A stretch of 64,000 nt of DNA from Duganella rivi (lineage in GTDB: Bacteria > Pseudomonadota > Gammaproteobacteria > Burkholderiales > Burkholderiaceae_D), in assembly GCF_009857435.1 (NCBI RefSeq), contig NZ_WWCK01000003.1, positions 496,001-560,000 of the forward strand, read 5' to 3'. Position 1 is the first letter of the stretch. Each line of letters starts with the position of its first letter. Under the pieces are notes generated by a model that was not told where the DNA came from, did no database searches, and was given only the letters and a program-made list of their open reading frames with translations. Positions 1 to 7,733 of this stretch are shown here, one piece after another. The translations under genes were made by a program, and so were the position numbers.

Positions 1-1
1 C

Positions 2-1294
2 GAGGTGCTGGCAGAACAGCGCAGTCCCAACACCATCGTGCGCGACGGCCCGTATCCGCATCATGACACGGAGCGCATTTGGGAATGGATGCTGGATGGG
101 ATGCAGTCGTTTGCGCGGCAAGCGCATGTCAGCGGCATCGTTCCCGTCACGCAAGGCGCGACCGCTGCATTGGTTGACGATGAAGGTTTAGTACTGCCAG
201 TACTGGACTACGAATACGAACTACCGGCATCGCAGCAGGCGCATTACGCGGTGGAGCGGCCGCCCTATTCCGCCACGCACTCACCGCTGCTGCCTGCGGG
301 CTTGAATCTCGGCCGCCAATTGGTGTGGCAGTCGCTGGCCTTCCCCAGGCAATTCCGCCGCGTGCGCCACATCCTCATGTATCCACAATACTGGGCGTGG
401 CGTCTGTGCGGCGTGCCTGCCAGCGAAATCACATCGCTCGGTTGCCATACCGACTTGTGGCAGCCGTCGCGCAAGCAGTTTTCATCGCTGGTCGATCGCA
501 TGGGCTGGAGCAGATTATTTGCACCGCTGCGGCCCGCATGGGCGCCGTTGAACGTGCTGAAACCGGAACTGGTGCTGCGTACCGGCCTGCCTTCCGATTG
601 CCGGGTACTATGCGGCATCCATGATAGCAATGCATCGCTGCTGCGCCACCTGTCCAGCAGCACGCCGCCCGCCGTGCTCTCGACTGGCACGTGGGTGATT
701 GCCGCTGCTCCGGGCCTGCCACTGGACGGCCTGCGCGAACAAGCCGACATGCTCGCCAACAGCAACGCGCTAGGACAAGCCGTGCCCTGCATGCGCTTCA
801 TGGGCGGGCGCGAATTTGCCGAACTGGCAGGCAGCGAGGTCGAACCATGCAGCATCGCCGACCTGCACTCACTGATCGAACGAGGCACGCTGGCCGTACC
901 CAGCTTCTCCAGCGCCGGCGGCCCTTTCGCCCACCGCGCAGGCTTCATAAAAGGCCCTCCGCCAAGCAGCGCTGCACAACGCTACGCCCTAGCCACCCTG
1001 TACTGCGTCCTGATGAGCGACTACTGTCTCGATGCGCTTGGCGTCAACGCCGACGGCGCAGCCATCGTCATCGAAGGCAGCTTCACTGCCAACCCATGGT
1101 TTGCGCGGCTATTAGCGTCGCTACGGCCTCGCCAGCAGATCAGCACCACCGACGACAGCAGCGGCACCACCTGCGGCGGCTGGATGCTGCATCACTGGCG
1201 GCGCACGCCCACCAGCCGCAAGAAAATCGCCACGCCAGTCCAGCTGCCCGGCTGGGACGACTATAAGCAACAGTGGCTAAAGGTCTTACTTTAG
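2..1294 (+). CDS. FGGY-family carbohydrate kinase, 5' end cut by window edge
   Basis: The frame is open at the left edge (the first codon read is GAG), so the N-terminal ATP-binding lobe start typical of FGGY kinases is missing. The visible part has a glycine-rich GTWVIAAAPG segment, a GIHDSNASLL stretch that places an Asp where FGGY kinases keep the catalytic base, and a C-terminal EGSFTANPWF region like the nucleotide-binding end of fuculokinases and rhamnulokinases. It probably phosphorylates a sugar in the cytoplasm. The exact sugar cannot be read from the sequence and no sugar transporter or isomerase is visible. It ends 41 bases before the start chosen for the next gene. Confidence 0.75.
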   Translation, partial: EVLAEQRSPNTIVRDGPYPHHDTERIWEWMLDGMQSFARQAHVSGIVPVTQGATAALVDDEGLVLPVLDYEYELPASQQAHYAVERPPYSATHSPLLPAGLNLGRQLVWQSLAFPRQFRRVRHILMYPQYWAWRLCGVPASEITSLGCHTDLWQPSRKQFSSLVDRMGWSRLFAPLRPAWAPLNVLKPELVLRTGLPSDCRVLCGIHDSNASLLRHLSSSTPPAVLSTGTWVIAAAPGLPLDGLREQADMLANSNALGQAVPCMRFMGGREFAELAGSEVEPCSIADLHSLIERGTLAVPSFSSAGGPFAHRAGFIKGPPPSSAAQRYALATLYCVLMSDYCLDALGVNADGAAIVIEGSFTANPWFARLLASLRPRQQISTTDDSSGTTCGGWMLHHWRRTPTSRKKIATPVQLPGWDDYKQQWLKVLL

Positions 1295-1335
1295 ATTCTG
1301 GCGGCATCGCGAAAAATCGCGCTAGACTATGGCTT

Positions 1336-3000
1336 ATGGCCATCTACGACACCTTCAAGAATCGCACCGATCAGGCGCTGCCTAAACTGGCGCCGGCGGA
1401 GATCAAGCGCATACAGCGCTTTGGCAAACTTGTGTGCTTTCAAGACGGCGAACAGCTGTTCGAAGCCGGGATAAGCTACTTCGGCATGTATGTGGTGCTC
1501 AAGGGGGCGATCTGCATCAGCCGTCACGATGGCCTGGGTAACGAATCCATCATCACCGAGCATGGCCCCGGCGAGTTTGCCGGTGAAATCAGCCAGTTGG
1601 CCGGCGCGCCAACGCTGGTCAACGGCCATGCCATCGGCCAGGTGGAAGCGCTGACGCTCAGCATAGAGTCGCTGCGCGCGCTGATTATCGCGGAAGCGGA
1701 ACTGGGCGAGCGCATTGTCCGCGCCTTCATCATCCGCCGCGTAGAGCAGATCGAAAACAAGGATGGCGGCTTGGTGCTGGTAGCCGCGCCAGGCCATCCG
1801 AGCATGCACGCCTTGCAAGGATGGTTAAATAGTAACGGCCTGCCACATCGCGTGCTTGATCCGCGCGAGGACGAACAGGCACGCGCACTGTGCGAGCATT
1901 ATCAGCCGCAAACGCAGGACTGGCCGCTGGTGGTGTGTCCTAACGGTGACGTCAAGCGCAACCCGAGTATCGTGACGCTGGGCCGTTGTCTCGGCACCTT
2001 GCCGGAGCTGAGTCCAGATGATATCTGGGACGTGATCGTCGTTGGCGCCGGCCCGGCCGGATTGGCGACCGCGGTGTACGCGGCATCGGAAGGCTTGTCG
2101 GTACTGGTGCTGGAGACCCGCGCCTACGGCGGACAAGCGGCAGCCAGCGCGCGCATCGAAAACTATCTCGGCTTCCCGACCGGCATATCGGGCGGCGCCT
2201 TGGCTGGACGCGCGTTTGTACAGTCGCAGAAATTCGGCGTAAAGATGGCGATTCCCGCTCCGGCTGGCCGCCTGCTGTGCGACACCTACCCGCTGCAAGT
2301 GGAAATGTGCGGCAGCCTCACGCTGCTGCAAGGCCGCACCGTGGTGCTGTCCTGCGGTGCGCGCTATCGCCGCCCTTCGCTCGCCAATCTGCGCCAGTTT
2401 GAAGGTAAAGGGGTGTACTACTGGGCTTCGCCGCTGGAAGCGGGTCTATGCGGGAGCGAGGAAGTGATACTGGTCGGAGGCGGCAACTCTGCCGGCCAAG
2501 CAGCGGTGTATTTGTCCACGCATTCGGCCAAGGTGCATATGCTGATTCGCAAAGACAGCCTTGCGTCCACCATGTCGAGCTATCTGATCGAACGCATTGC
2601 GGCCACGCCGAATATCGAGCTACACACCGAATCGGAAATCGTCGCGCTGGAAGGCAGCGACGAGGAAGGCTTGCAGCAAGTGCGCGTACGCGATAACCGC
2701 AGCCGGCTCGAAACCGACTATGACATCTGCCGCGTGTTCCTGTTCATCGGCGCCGATCCCAACACCGGCTGGCTTGGTGATTGCGGCGTGGAGGTCGATG
2801 ACAAGGGCTTTATCCTGACCGGCTATGACGTGCCGGGGGCTTGCGCCACCAGCGGGCGCGCCGGCCTTGAGACCAGCGTGCCGGGCGTGTTTGCTATCGG
2901 CGACGTCCGCGCCAATTCGACCAAGCGCGTGGCGGCCGCAGTCGGCGAAGGCGCTGCCGTGGTGTCGCAAATCCACGGCTTCCTTGCCAGCCGCCGTTAG
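1336..3000 (+). CDS. Cyclic nucleotide-binding domain + thioredoxin reductase-like FAD oxidoreductase
   Basis: Three modules are visible. Residues ~20-130 are a cNMP-binding/Crp-type sensor domain. Residues ~146-222 are a thioredoxin/glutaredoxin-like segment (VVCPNGDVKRNPS). Residues ~232-554 are a two-dinucleotide-fold reductase with an FAD motif (VVGAGPAGLATAVYAASEG) and an NADPH motif (VGGGNSAGQAAVYL). The redox CxxC that low-molecular-weight thioredoxin reductases keep before the NADPH motif is absent: that segment reads VYYWASPLEAGLC. The protein is therefore more likely an NADPH-flavin reductase of other function. I chose the ATG at 1336; a GTG at 1273 would add 21 unconvincing residues and overlap the kinase. 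There is no clear Shine-Dalgarno, so a short or leaderless message is possible. Its stop interlocks with that of the convergent gene. Confidence 0.8.
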   Translation: MAIYDTFKNRTDQALPKLAPAEIKRIQRFGKLVCFQDGEQLFEAGISYFGMYVVLKGAICISRHDGLGNESIITEHGPGEFAGEISQLAGAPTLVNGHAIGQVEALTLSIESLRALIIAEAELGERIVRAFIIRRVEQIENKDGGLVLVAAPGHPSMHALQGWLNSNGLPHRVLDPREDEQARALCEHYQPQTQDWPLVVCPNGDVKRNPSIVTLGRCLGTLPELSPDDIWDVIVVGAGPAGLATAVYAASEGLSVLVLETRAYGGQAAASARIENYLGFPTGISGGALAGRAFVQSQKFGVKMAIPAPAGRLLCDTYPLQVEMCGSLTLLQGRTVVLSCGARYRRPSLANLRQFEGKGVYYWASPLEAGLCGSEEVILVGGGNSAGQAAVYLSTHSAKVHMLIRKDSLASTMSSYLIERIAATPNIELHTESEIVALEGSDEEGLQQVRVRDNRSRLETDYDICRVFLFIGADPNTGWLGDCGVEVDDKGFILTGYDVPGACATSGRAGLETSVPGVFAIGDVRANSTKRVAAAVGEGAAVVSQIHGFLASRR

Positions 3001-3284
3001 GCGATATCGATGCGCTGGTGCGGTTCGAGGTCGTGGTAGATGTCTTCTTGATGCAGCGGGATGTAGAGGTGTATCGCCTTCCCGCGATGGAACACGCCGC
3101 GTAGCTGGTTGCAGACATTCCAGACGTGTTCATAAGAATCCGCTACCTCGATCACCGCCCAAGGATTATCAGCCTCGCCTTGGCGGATCATTTCGACCTG
3201 CTTGACTTGGAAAAAGCGCGTTAGTTCTTCTTCCACGCTTGTCTCGCTGGCGTCTTCGTGCAAACCGGTCAGGATGACTTGCAT
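2997..3284 (-). CDS. Small RRM-like (putative RNA-binding) protein
   Basis: This 95-residue protein has an alternating strand-helix-strand-strand-helix-strand pattern. An RNP2-like first strand (MQVILTGL) and an RNP1-like third strand (PWAVIEV) resemble a single RNA-recognition motif, but the key aromatic residues are not clearly conserved. The ATG at 3284 is preceded by AAGGGA at good spacing; the upstream in-frame TTG is less likely. It is the last gene of the pta-ackA-fabI run, 12 bases after fabI, so it is probably co-transcribed. Its TAA stop interlocks with the TAG of the opposing reductase gene (shared TTAG). Function is unknown; the RRM assignment is inferred from pattern only. Confidence 0.65.
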   Translation of the reverse strand: MQVILTGLHEDASETSVEEELTRFFQVKQVEMIRQGEADNPWAVIEVADSYEHVWNVCNQLRGVFHRGKAIHLYIPLHQEDIYHDLEPHQRIDIA

Positions 3285-3296
3285 GCTCAATTCCCT

Positions 3297-4073
3297 TCAA
3301 GCGATGATGTTTAAGCCGCCGTCCACGTAGACCGTGCTGCCCGTGAGGCGCTTGGCGTATGGCGACGCGAGATAGGCGCAGGTGTTGCCCACATCAACGA
3401 TGTCAACCAGTTCGCCGAGCGGCGCGCGCTGGATAGCGTCGGCCAGTAAGTGATCGAAGTCTTTCAGGCCGGAGGCGGCGCGGGTTTGCAGCGGCCCCGG
3501 TGAGATCGCGTGGACGCGGATGTCGCGCGGCCCCAGTTCGTAAGCCAGGTAGCGGCATGCACCTTCCAACGCTGCTTTGACTGGGCCCATGACGTTGTAG
3601 TTCGGGACGACTTTATCTGCGCCGTGGTAGCTCATGGCAAACATGCTGCCGCCTTCCGTCATCAGCGGCACGGCCAGTTTGGCCATGCGGATGAAGGAGT
3701 GGCACGATACGTCCATCGCTTGCAGGAAGCCTTCGAGCGAGCAGTCCAGCAGGCCGCCTTGCAGGTCAGCTTTCGGCGCGTAAGCGATGGAGTGGACGAG
3801 AATATCGAGCTTGCCCTTGTCGGCCAGCGCAGCGAAGACGGCTTCCAACTGGCCGGGCTGCAGCACATCCAGCGGCAGCAATTGCGCGTCAATTTGTTCG
3901 GCCAGCGGTGCGACGTGCGGGAGCGCTTTCTCGTTCAGGTAAGTCAGCACCACCTCTGCCCCCAGCTTGCGGAAGGCCAGCGCGCAGCCCCACGCGATGG
4001 AATGCTCGTTGGCGACGCCGACCACCAGCGCGCGCTTGCCCGTCAAAATGGGATAGACCGTTTCCGTGTTCAT
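3297..4073 (-). CDS. fabI: Enoyl-[acyl-carrier-protein] reductase (NADH) FabI
   Basis: FabI reduces trans-2-enoyl-ACP in the last step of each type II fatty-acid elongation cycle. The 258-residue protein has the divergent SDR cofactor loop GVANEHSIAWG (residues ~19-29) and the catalytic Tyr/Lys pair of FabI in PNYNVMGPVKAALE (Y159, K166), with Y149 upstream. It ends in the usual GSTVYVDGG region. The ATG at 4073 overlaps the ackA stop in an ATGA, so translation is probably coupled. A linked fabI suggests that acetyl-CoA or acyl-ACP flux is balanced with the phosphotransacetylase-acetate kinase branch. It could be a second FabI copy, because genomes of this group often carry more than one. Confidence 0.93.
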   Translation of the reverse strand: MNTETVYPILTGKRALVVGVANEHSIAWGCALAFRKLGAEVVLTYLNEKALPHVAPLAEQIDAQLLPLDVLQPGQLEAVFAALADKGKLDILVHSIAYAPKADLQGGLLDCSLEGFLQAMDVSCHSFIRMAKLAVPLMTEGGSMFAMSYHGADKVVPNYNVMGPVKAALEGACRYLAYELGPRDIRVHAISPGPLQTRAASGLKDFDHLLADAIQRAPLGELVDIVDVGNTCAYLASPYAKRLTGSTVYVDGGLNIIA

Positions 4074-5293
4074 GCTGCCTCCACCAATTCCAATGCATGC
4101 TGAGCGATCATCAACTCCTCGTTGGCCGGCACTACCCACACCGCGACCTTGCTATCCGCCGCGCTGATGCGCCGCACGCCACGCGGAAGGCCCGGCGCCG
4201 CGCTAACCGCCATGTCGCCGGCTGCGTTGGCGGCAGTATCCAGTTGCACACCCAGCCACGCCGCATCGCGGCAGACGGCAGCACGCAAGGCAGCACTGTT
4301 TTCGCCTATGCCGCCGGAGAATACCAGCGCATCTAATCCACCCAGCGCAGCAGCCAGCGAGCCAAGTTCGCGGCCAATCCGATATACCATCAGCGCAATT
4401 GCCTCCTTGGCGCGAGGATCATCGCTCTGCTCCAGCGTGCGCATATCGGACGAGATGCCGGACACGCCAAGCAGACCAGACTCCTGGTACATCAGCTTCT
4501 GCACCGCCGCCACGTCCATGCCCAGTTCCTGCATAAGGTACAGCACCACGCCCGGATCCAGCGCACCGCAGCGGGTACCCATCGGAAGACCGTCAACGGC
4601 GGTAAAGCCCATGGTGCTAGCCATGCTGCGCCCAGCCTTCATCGCGCACATGCTGGCGCCATTGCCGAGATGCGCCGCCACGACTTTTGCCTTTGAAAGC
4701 GCCGGTTCCGCCTTTGGCAGCACGCTAGCAATATATTCGTACGACAGCCCATGAAAGCCATAACGCCGCACGCCCATATCAGTAATGCGCGCGGGCAGCG
4801 CAAACTCCTGCGCCTCGGCCGGTTGTCCGACGTGGAAAGCCGTATCGAAACAGCCAATCTGCGGCACATGCGGCGCCATCGCCAGCACCGATCGCACCGG
4901 CGCCAGATTATGCGGCAGGTGCAGCGGCGCCAGAGGCACCAGCTTCTCCAGTTCATCCACCAGCGCCGCGTCCAGGCGCTGCGGCCCGCTATGGGCCACG
5001 CCGCCATGCACAATCCGATGGCCGACTGCCACCACGCGATGGCCATCCAAATGCGTCTGCGCGAAGTCGACCAGGAAGCGCATGCCGCCCTGGTGATCGA
5101 GCGGGCCGTCGCGCCACTGGCGCTCACCAACCACCGCGCCTTGCGCATCTTGTGCGACAAAGCGCGCTACGCCGCTGTACAAATTTTCGATCTTGCCACG
5201 TAAGGTCAAGTCCAGCGCTGGCCCGCTGTACATCGAGAACTTGATGCTCGACGAACCAGCGTTAATCACAATGATGGAGTCATTGGCCTGCAT
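4070..5293 (-). CDS. ackA: Acetate kinase
   Basis: Acetate kinase interconverts acetyl phosphate plus ADP with acetate plus ATP in the cytoplasm. The 407-residue protein carries the N-terminal phosphate loop VINAGSSSIKF, the HLGNGASMCAM adenosine motif and the GTRCGALDPG and FSGGIGENS signatures of the ASKHA kinase fold. The ATG at 5293 lies 4 bases after the pta stop; an upstream extension would add a low-complexity, Arg/Trp-rich stretch and run into pta. The gene ends in an ATGA overlap with fabI. The order pta-ackA-fabI indicates one operon for acetyl-CoA overflow and re-use. Confidence 0.93.
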   Translation of the reverse strand: MQANDSIIVINAGSSSIKFSMYSGPALDLTLRGKIENLYSGVARFVAQDAQGAVVGERQWRDGPLDHQGGMRFLVDFAQTHLDGHRVVAVGHRIVHGGVAHSGPQRLDAALVDELEKLVPLAPLHLPHNLAPVRSVLAMAPHVPQIGCFDTAFHVGQPAEAQEFALPARITDMGVRRYGFHGLSYEYIASVLPKAEPALSKAKVVAAHLGNGASMCAMKAGRSMASTMGFTAVDGLPMGTRCGALDPGVVLYLMQELGMDVAAVQKLMYQESGLLGVSGISSDMRTLEQSDDPRAKEAIALMVYRIGRELGSLAAALGGLDALVFSGGIGENSAALRAAVCRDAAWLGVQLDTAANAAGDMAVSAAPGLPRGVRRISAADSKVAVWVVPANEELMIAQHALELVEAA

Positions 5294-5297
5294 GTCC

Positions 5298-6239
5298 TCA
5301 GCCTCCCAGAATACGCGTACCCGACAGTTTGCTATGCGCCACCAGAACAGCCACCGCACACGACGCCAACCGTGCCTGTACAGTATCTGCACGGCTGGTC
5401 AAAATCACCGGTACACGCGCGCCGAGCACGATGCCGGCCGCACTGGCGCCGGCCATAAAGGTCAAGCTCTTGGCCAGCATATTGCCGGCCTCCAGATCCG
5501 GCGCGACCAGCACATTGGCCTGTCCCGCCACCGGCGACACCAGATGCTTGATCGCCGCCGCTTCGGGATCGATGGCATTGTCCATCGCCAGCGGCCCGTC
5601 CAGCAGCGCGCCGGTAATCTGGCCGCGATCAGCCATCTTGCACAGCGCAGCGGCATCAATTGTGGACGGCATTTTCGGGTTCACCGTTTCGACCGCAGCG
5701 AGAATCGCCACCTTCACCGGATCAAAGCGCAGCACCTGCGCAAGATCGATCGCGTTCTGGATGATGTCGACCTTGTCGGTCAAAGTAGGCGTGATATTGA
5801 CGGCGGCATCGGTGATGATGAGCGGCTCGGCGCGGCCCGGCACATCCATCACGAAGCAATGACTGAGGCGGCGCGCAGTACGCAAGCCGGTGGCAGTTGC
5901 CACCACGGCCCCCATCAGTTCATCGGTATGCAGGCTGCCCTTCATGAGCGCAGTGGCATGGCCTTCGCGCACCAGCTCCACCGCGCGCGCGGCTGAAGCG
6001 TGGCTATGTTCCGTATCGATGAGCGGCAGCGCCGAAATATCCAGATGCGCGGCATCGGCGGCTTGCCGGATGCGCGCTTGCGGCCCAACCAGTATCGGAT
6101 TGATGATGCCCATATTGGCCGCATCGAGCGCGCTTTCCAGCGCATTGCGGTCACAGGGATGGGCGACAGCCACCGTCGCCGGGCCAGCCTGCCGCGCTGC
6201 GGCAATCAGTTTATCGTAATGCGGGTGCGATACTTCCAT
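5298..6239 (-). CDS. pta: Phosphate acetyltransferase (phosphate acetyl/butyryl transferase family)
   Basis: This protein transfers the acyl group between CoA and phosphate and feeds acetate kinase downstream. The 313-residue length matches the short catalytic PTA/PTB domain without the long DRTGG extension of enterobacterial Pta. Visible family motifs are AVAHPCDRNALESA near the N terminus, ALMKGSLHTDELMGAVV, a DAAVNITPTLTDKVDIIQNA segment, and an APDLEAGNMLAKSL region near the C terminus. Related proteins carry an N-terminal MaoC hydratase domain; here it is absent. The ATG at 6239 has a strong GAGGAG at correct spacing. It is the first gene of the operon. A butyryl-preferring enzyme cannot be excluded. 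Confidence 0.88.
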   Translation of the reverse strand: MEVSHPHYDKLIAAARQAGPATVAVAHPCDRNALESALDAANMGIINPILVGPQARIRQAADAAHLDISALPLIDTEHSHASAARAVELVREGHATALMKGSLHTDELMGAVVATATGLRTARRLSHCFVMDVPGRAEPLIITDAAVNITPTLTDKVDIIQNAIDLAQVLRFDPVKVAILAAVETVNPKMPSTIDAAALCKMADRGQITGALLDGPLAMDNAIDPEAAAIKHLVSPVAGQANVLVAPDLEAGNMLAKSLTFMAGASAAGIVLGARVPVILTSRADTVQARLASCAVAVLVAHSKLSGTRILGG

Positions 6240-6266
6240 GCGATCTCCTCGGTAGACGGCACGGAA

Positions 6267-6294
6267 ATAATAACAACTAATGCAAAAAAATCAA
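6267..6294 (-). promoter_or_regulatory. Candidate sigma70 promoter for pta-ackA-fabI
   Basis: On the minus strand TTGATT (6294-6289) and TATTAT (6272-6267) are separated by 16 bases, in an AT-rich spacer just upstream of the pta ribosome-binding site. The -35 overlaps the stop codon of the preceding 60-residue gene. No start site is proven. Confidence 0.4.
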
Positions 6295-6473
6295 TCGGAT
6301 TTTGTGCGACGCGGCAAACCGAACCAGAGACATAACAGTACCGGCACACCCAGCGCTACAGCGGACACGTGATCCCAAACACCGTCGCCCACCAACGCCG
6401 AAATCAGGCCGATGAGGGTGAGGATGGCAAGCGCAATCGGCGCGCCCCACATGCGCATCAATGGGCTGCTCAT
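6291..6473 (-). CDS. Small membrane protein next to PepSY protein
   Basis: A 60-residue protein with two hydrophobic helices (residues ~10-28 and ~36-52) and a basic C terminus (GLPRRTKSD) that should lie in the cytoplasm. Its ATG overlaps the stop of the upstream PepSY gene in an ATGA, which suggests translational coupling and a joint function in the inner membrane. I do not recognise a named family. Because it is co-translated with a Fur-site-linked PepSY protein, a role in iron or siderophore handling is plausible, but that is inference from context only. Confidence 0.6.
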   Translation of the reverse strand: MSSPLMRMWGAPIALAILTLIGLISALVGDGVWDHVSAVALGVPVLLCLWFGLPRRTKSD

Positions 6474-7612
6474 GCGGTCACCTCTTCTTCCTCTTTCGCT
6501 TCAACGACAGCCGAACGTGCAGGCGCAGGTGCGCCGCGCTTCAGCCACAGGTATAAGCCGCTACCCAGCACGAAGATGGTAATCACGTCCAAAGCCGCCC
6601 ACAGGAACTGCATCCATGCGCCGCCATAGTCACCGAAGTGCAGCGGCTGCGAAATCAGCAGCGCGGTCAGATACCACGGCAGTTCGCGGCGATCGGTAAT
6701 CTCGGTCGTTTGCGCATCGATCAGCACCGGTTTGTACAAGCGCGAGGTCAGCGCCTCGTCGCCGCGCATGAAGATGCCGTAATGGTGAGGACTGGTGAAC
6801 GGCGTGCCGGGGAAAGCGACGAAGCCGATCTTCATGCCCGGCTCCGCAGCCACCGCGTGCTCCAGCGATTTCTGCATCGAGCCCAGTTGGGTCGGCGGCG
6901 GCAGGCCTTTGTATGGCGCGACCATGTCGGCCATCTCGGTGTACTGCCAGTACTTGAGCATCAAGTCGGCCCAGGTATTAATCATGCCGGTGGCGCCAAC
7001 CACCAAGGCCCAAGTCAGCGTGACAATGCCCAGCATATTGTGCAGGTCCAGCCACTTGACGCGCGGTCCACGTTCACGGCGCACTTCGCCAAATTCCAGC
7101 TTGCGCATGAACGGCGCGTACAGCACCACGCCGGAGATAATCGCGATCACCAGCAGCAGTCCCATAAAACCAAGGAACAGCTTACCCCATAAGCCCGCGT
7201 ACAAGTCCACGTGCAGGTGGAACATCACGCCGAGGAAGCTGCCTTCGAAACTCGGCTCGCCCAGCACCTTGGCGGTGCGCGCATCGACGGCGATGGATTT
7301 GAATTTCTCGTCAGTCGGATTGTCGCCCATGGTCAGGAACCAGATGCTCGGATCATCGGCTTCCTGCGACAAGTACATGGCCATCTTGTTCGGATACAGC
7401 GCCTTGCCGGCTGCGATCACATCGTCCAAGCTGGCCTTCGGCGTGGTGGCCGGCATGGCTGGCGCTTCGATGGCGTTGCCCAGCAAATGGTCGATCTCAT
7501 GGTGATAAATCAGCGGCAGGCCGGTCACGCACAACAGCAGCATGAACACGGTGCAGACCAGGCTGCTCCACTTGTGTACCCATGCCCAGCGGCGAACGTT
7601 GATTGGTGTCAT
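6470..7612 (-). CDS. PepSY-associated TM domain protein (iron-uptake linked)
   Basis: A 380-residue inner-membrane protein with about four membrane helices (residues ~13-35, ~145-170, ~195-220 and ~345-365) and two PepSY-type periplasmic segments. Family hallmarks are the N-terminal RRWAWVHKWSSL region, the HxHxxLYAG pattern in the middle (FHLHVDLYAGLWGK), and HNMLGIVTLTWALVVGATG. Members sit beside TonB-dependent receptors and are proposed to reduce or release iron from siderophores in the periplasm. This gene diverges from a siderophore receptor across a 121-base spacer with Fur-like sites. The ATG at 7612 has no good Shine-Dalgarno. Confidence 0.85.
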   Translation of the reverse strand: MTPINVRRWAWVHKWSSLVCTVFMLLLCVTGLPLIYHHEIDHLLGNAIEAPAMPATTPKASLDDVIAAGKALYPNKMAMYLSQEADDPSIWFLTMGDNPTDEKFKSIAVDARTAKVLGEPSFEGSFLGVMFHLHVDLYAGLWGKLFLGFMGLLLVIAIISGVVLYAPFMRKLEFGEVRRERGPRVKWLDLHNMLGIVTLTWALVVGATGMINTWADLMLKYWQYTEMADMVAPYKGLPPPTQLGSMQKSLEHAVAAEPGMKIGFVAFPGTPFTSPHHYGIFMRGDEALTSRLYKPVLIDAQTTEITDRRELPWYLTALLISQPLHFGDYGGAWMQFLWAALDVITIFVLGSGLYLWLKRGAPAPARSAVVEAKEEEEVTA

Positions 7613-7645
7613 TTTGTTATCCGATTACAGTACTCAGATTACAAT

Positions 7646-7664
7646 GATAATGCAAATCACTCTT
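7646..7664. promoter_or_regulatory. Fur-box-like operator between PepSY gene and siderophore receptor
   Basis: GATAATGCAAATCACTCTT matches the 19-base Fur consensus at 14 positions by eye. It lies between two divergent iron-related genes, so iron-dependent repression of both is likely. Confidence 0.55.
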
Positions 7665-7693
7665 ATTTAGCAGCGAAAAATGGCGGCGAAGGC

Positions 7694-7713
7694 TATAATT
7701 GGGAATCATTCTC
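7694..7713 (+). promoter_or_regulatory. -10 box (TATAAT) with overlapping second Fur-like site
   Basis: A perfect TATAAT at 7694-7699 is followed by GGGAATCATTCTC. The 19-mer at 7695-7713 matches the Fur consensus at about 12 positions, including the core AATCATT. A repressor bound here would block the receptor promoter. No good -35 hexamer is visible. Confidence 0.5.
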
Positions 7714-7733
7714 ATTTACTTAGCAAATAAGCC

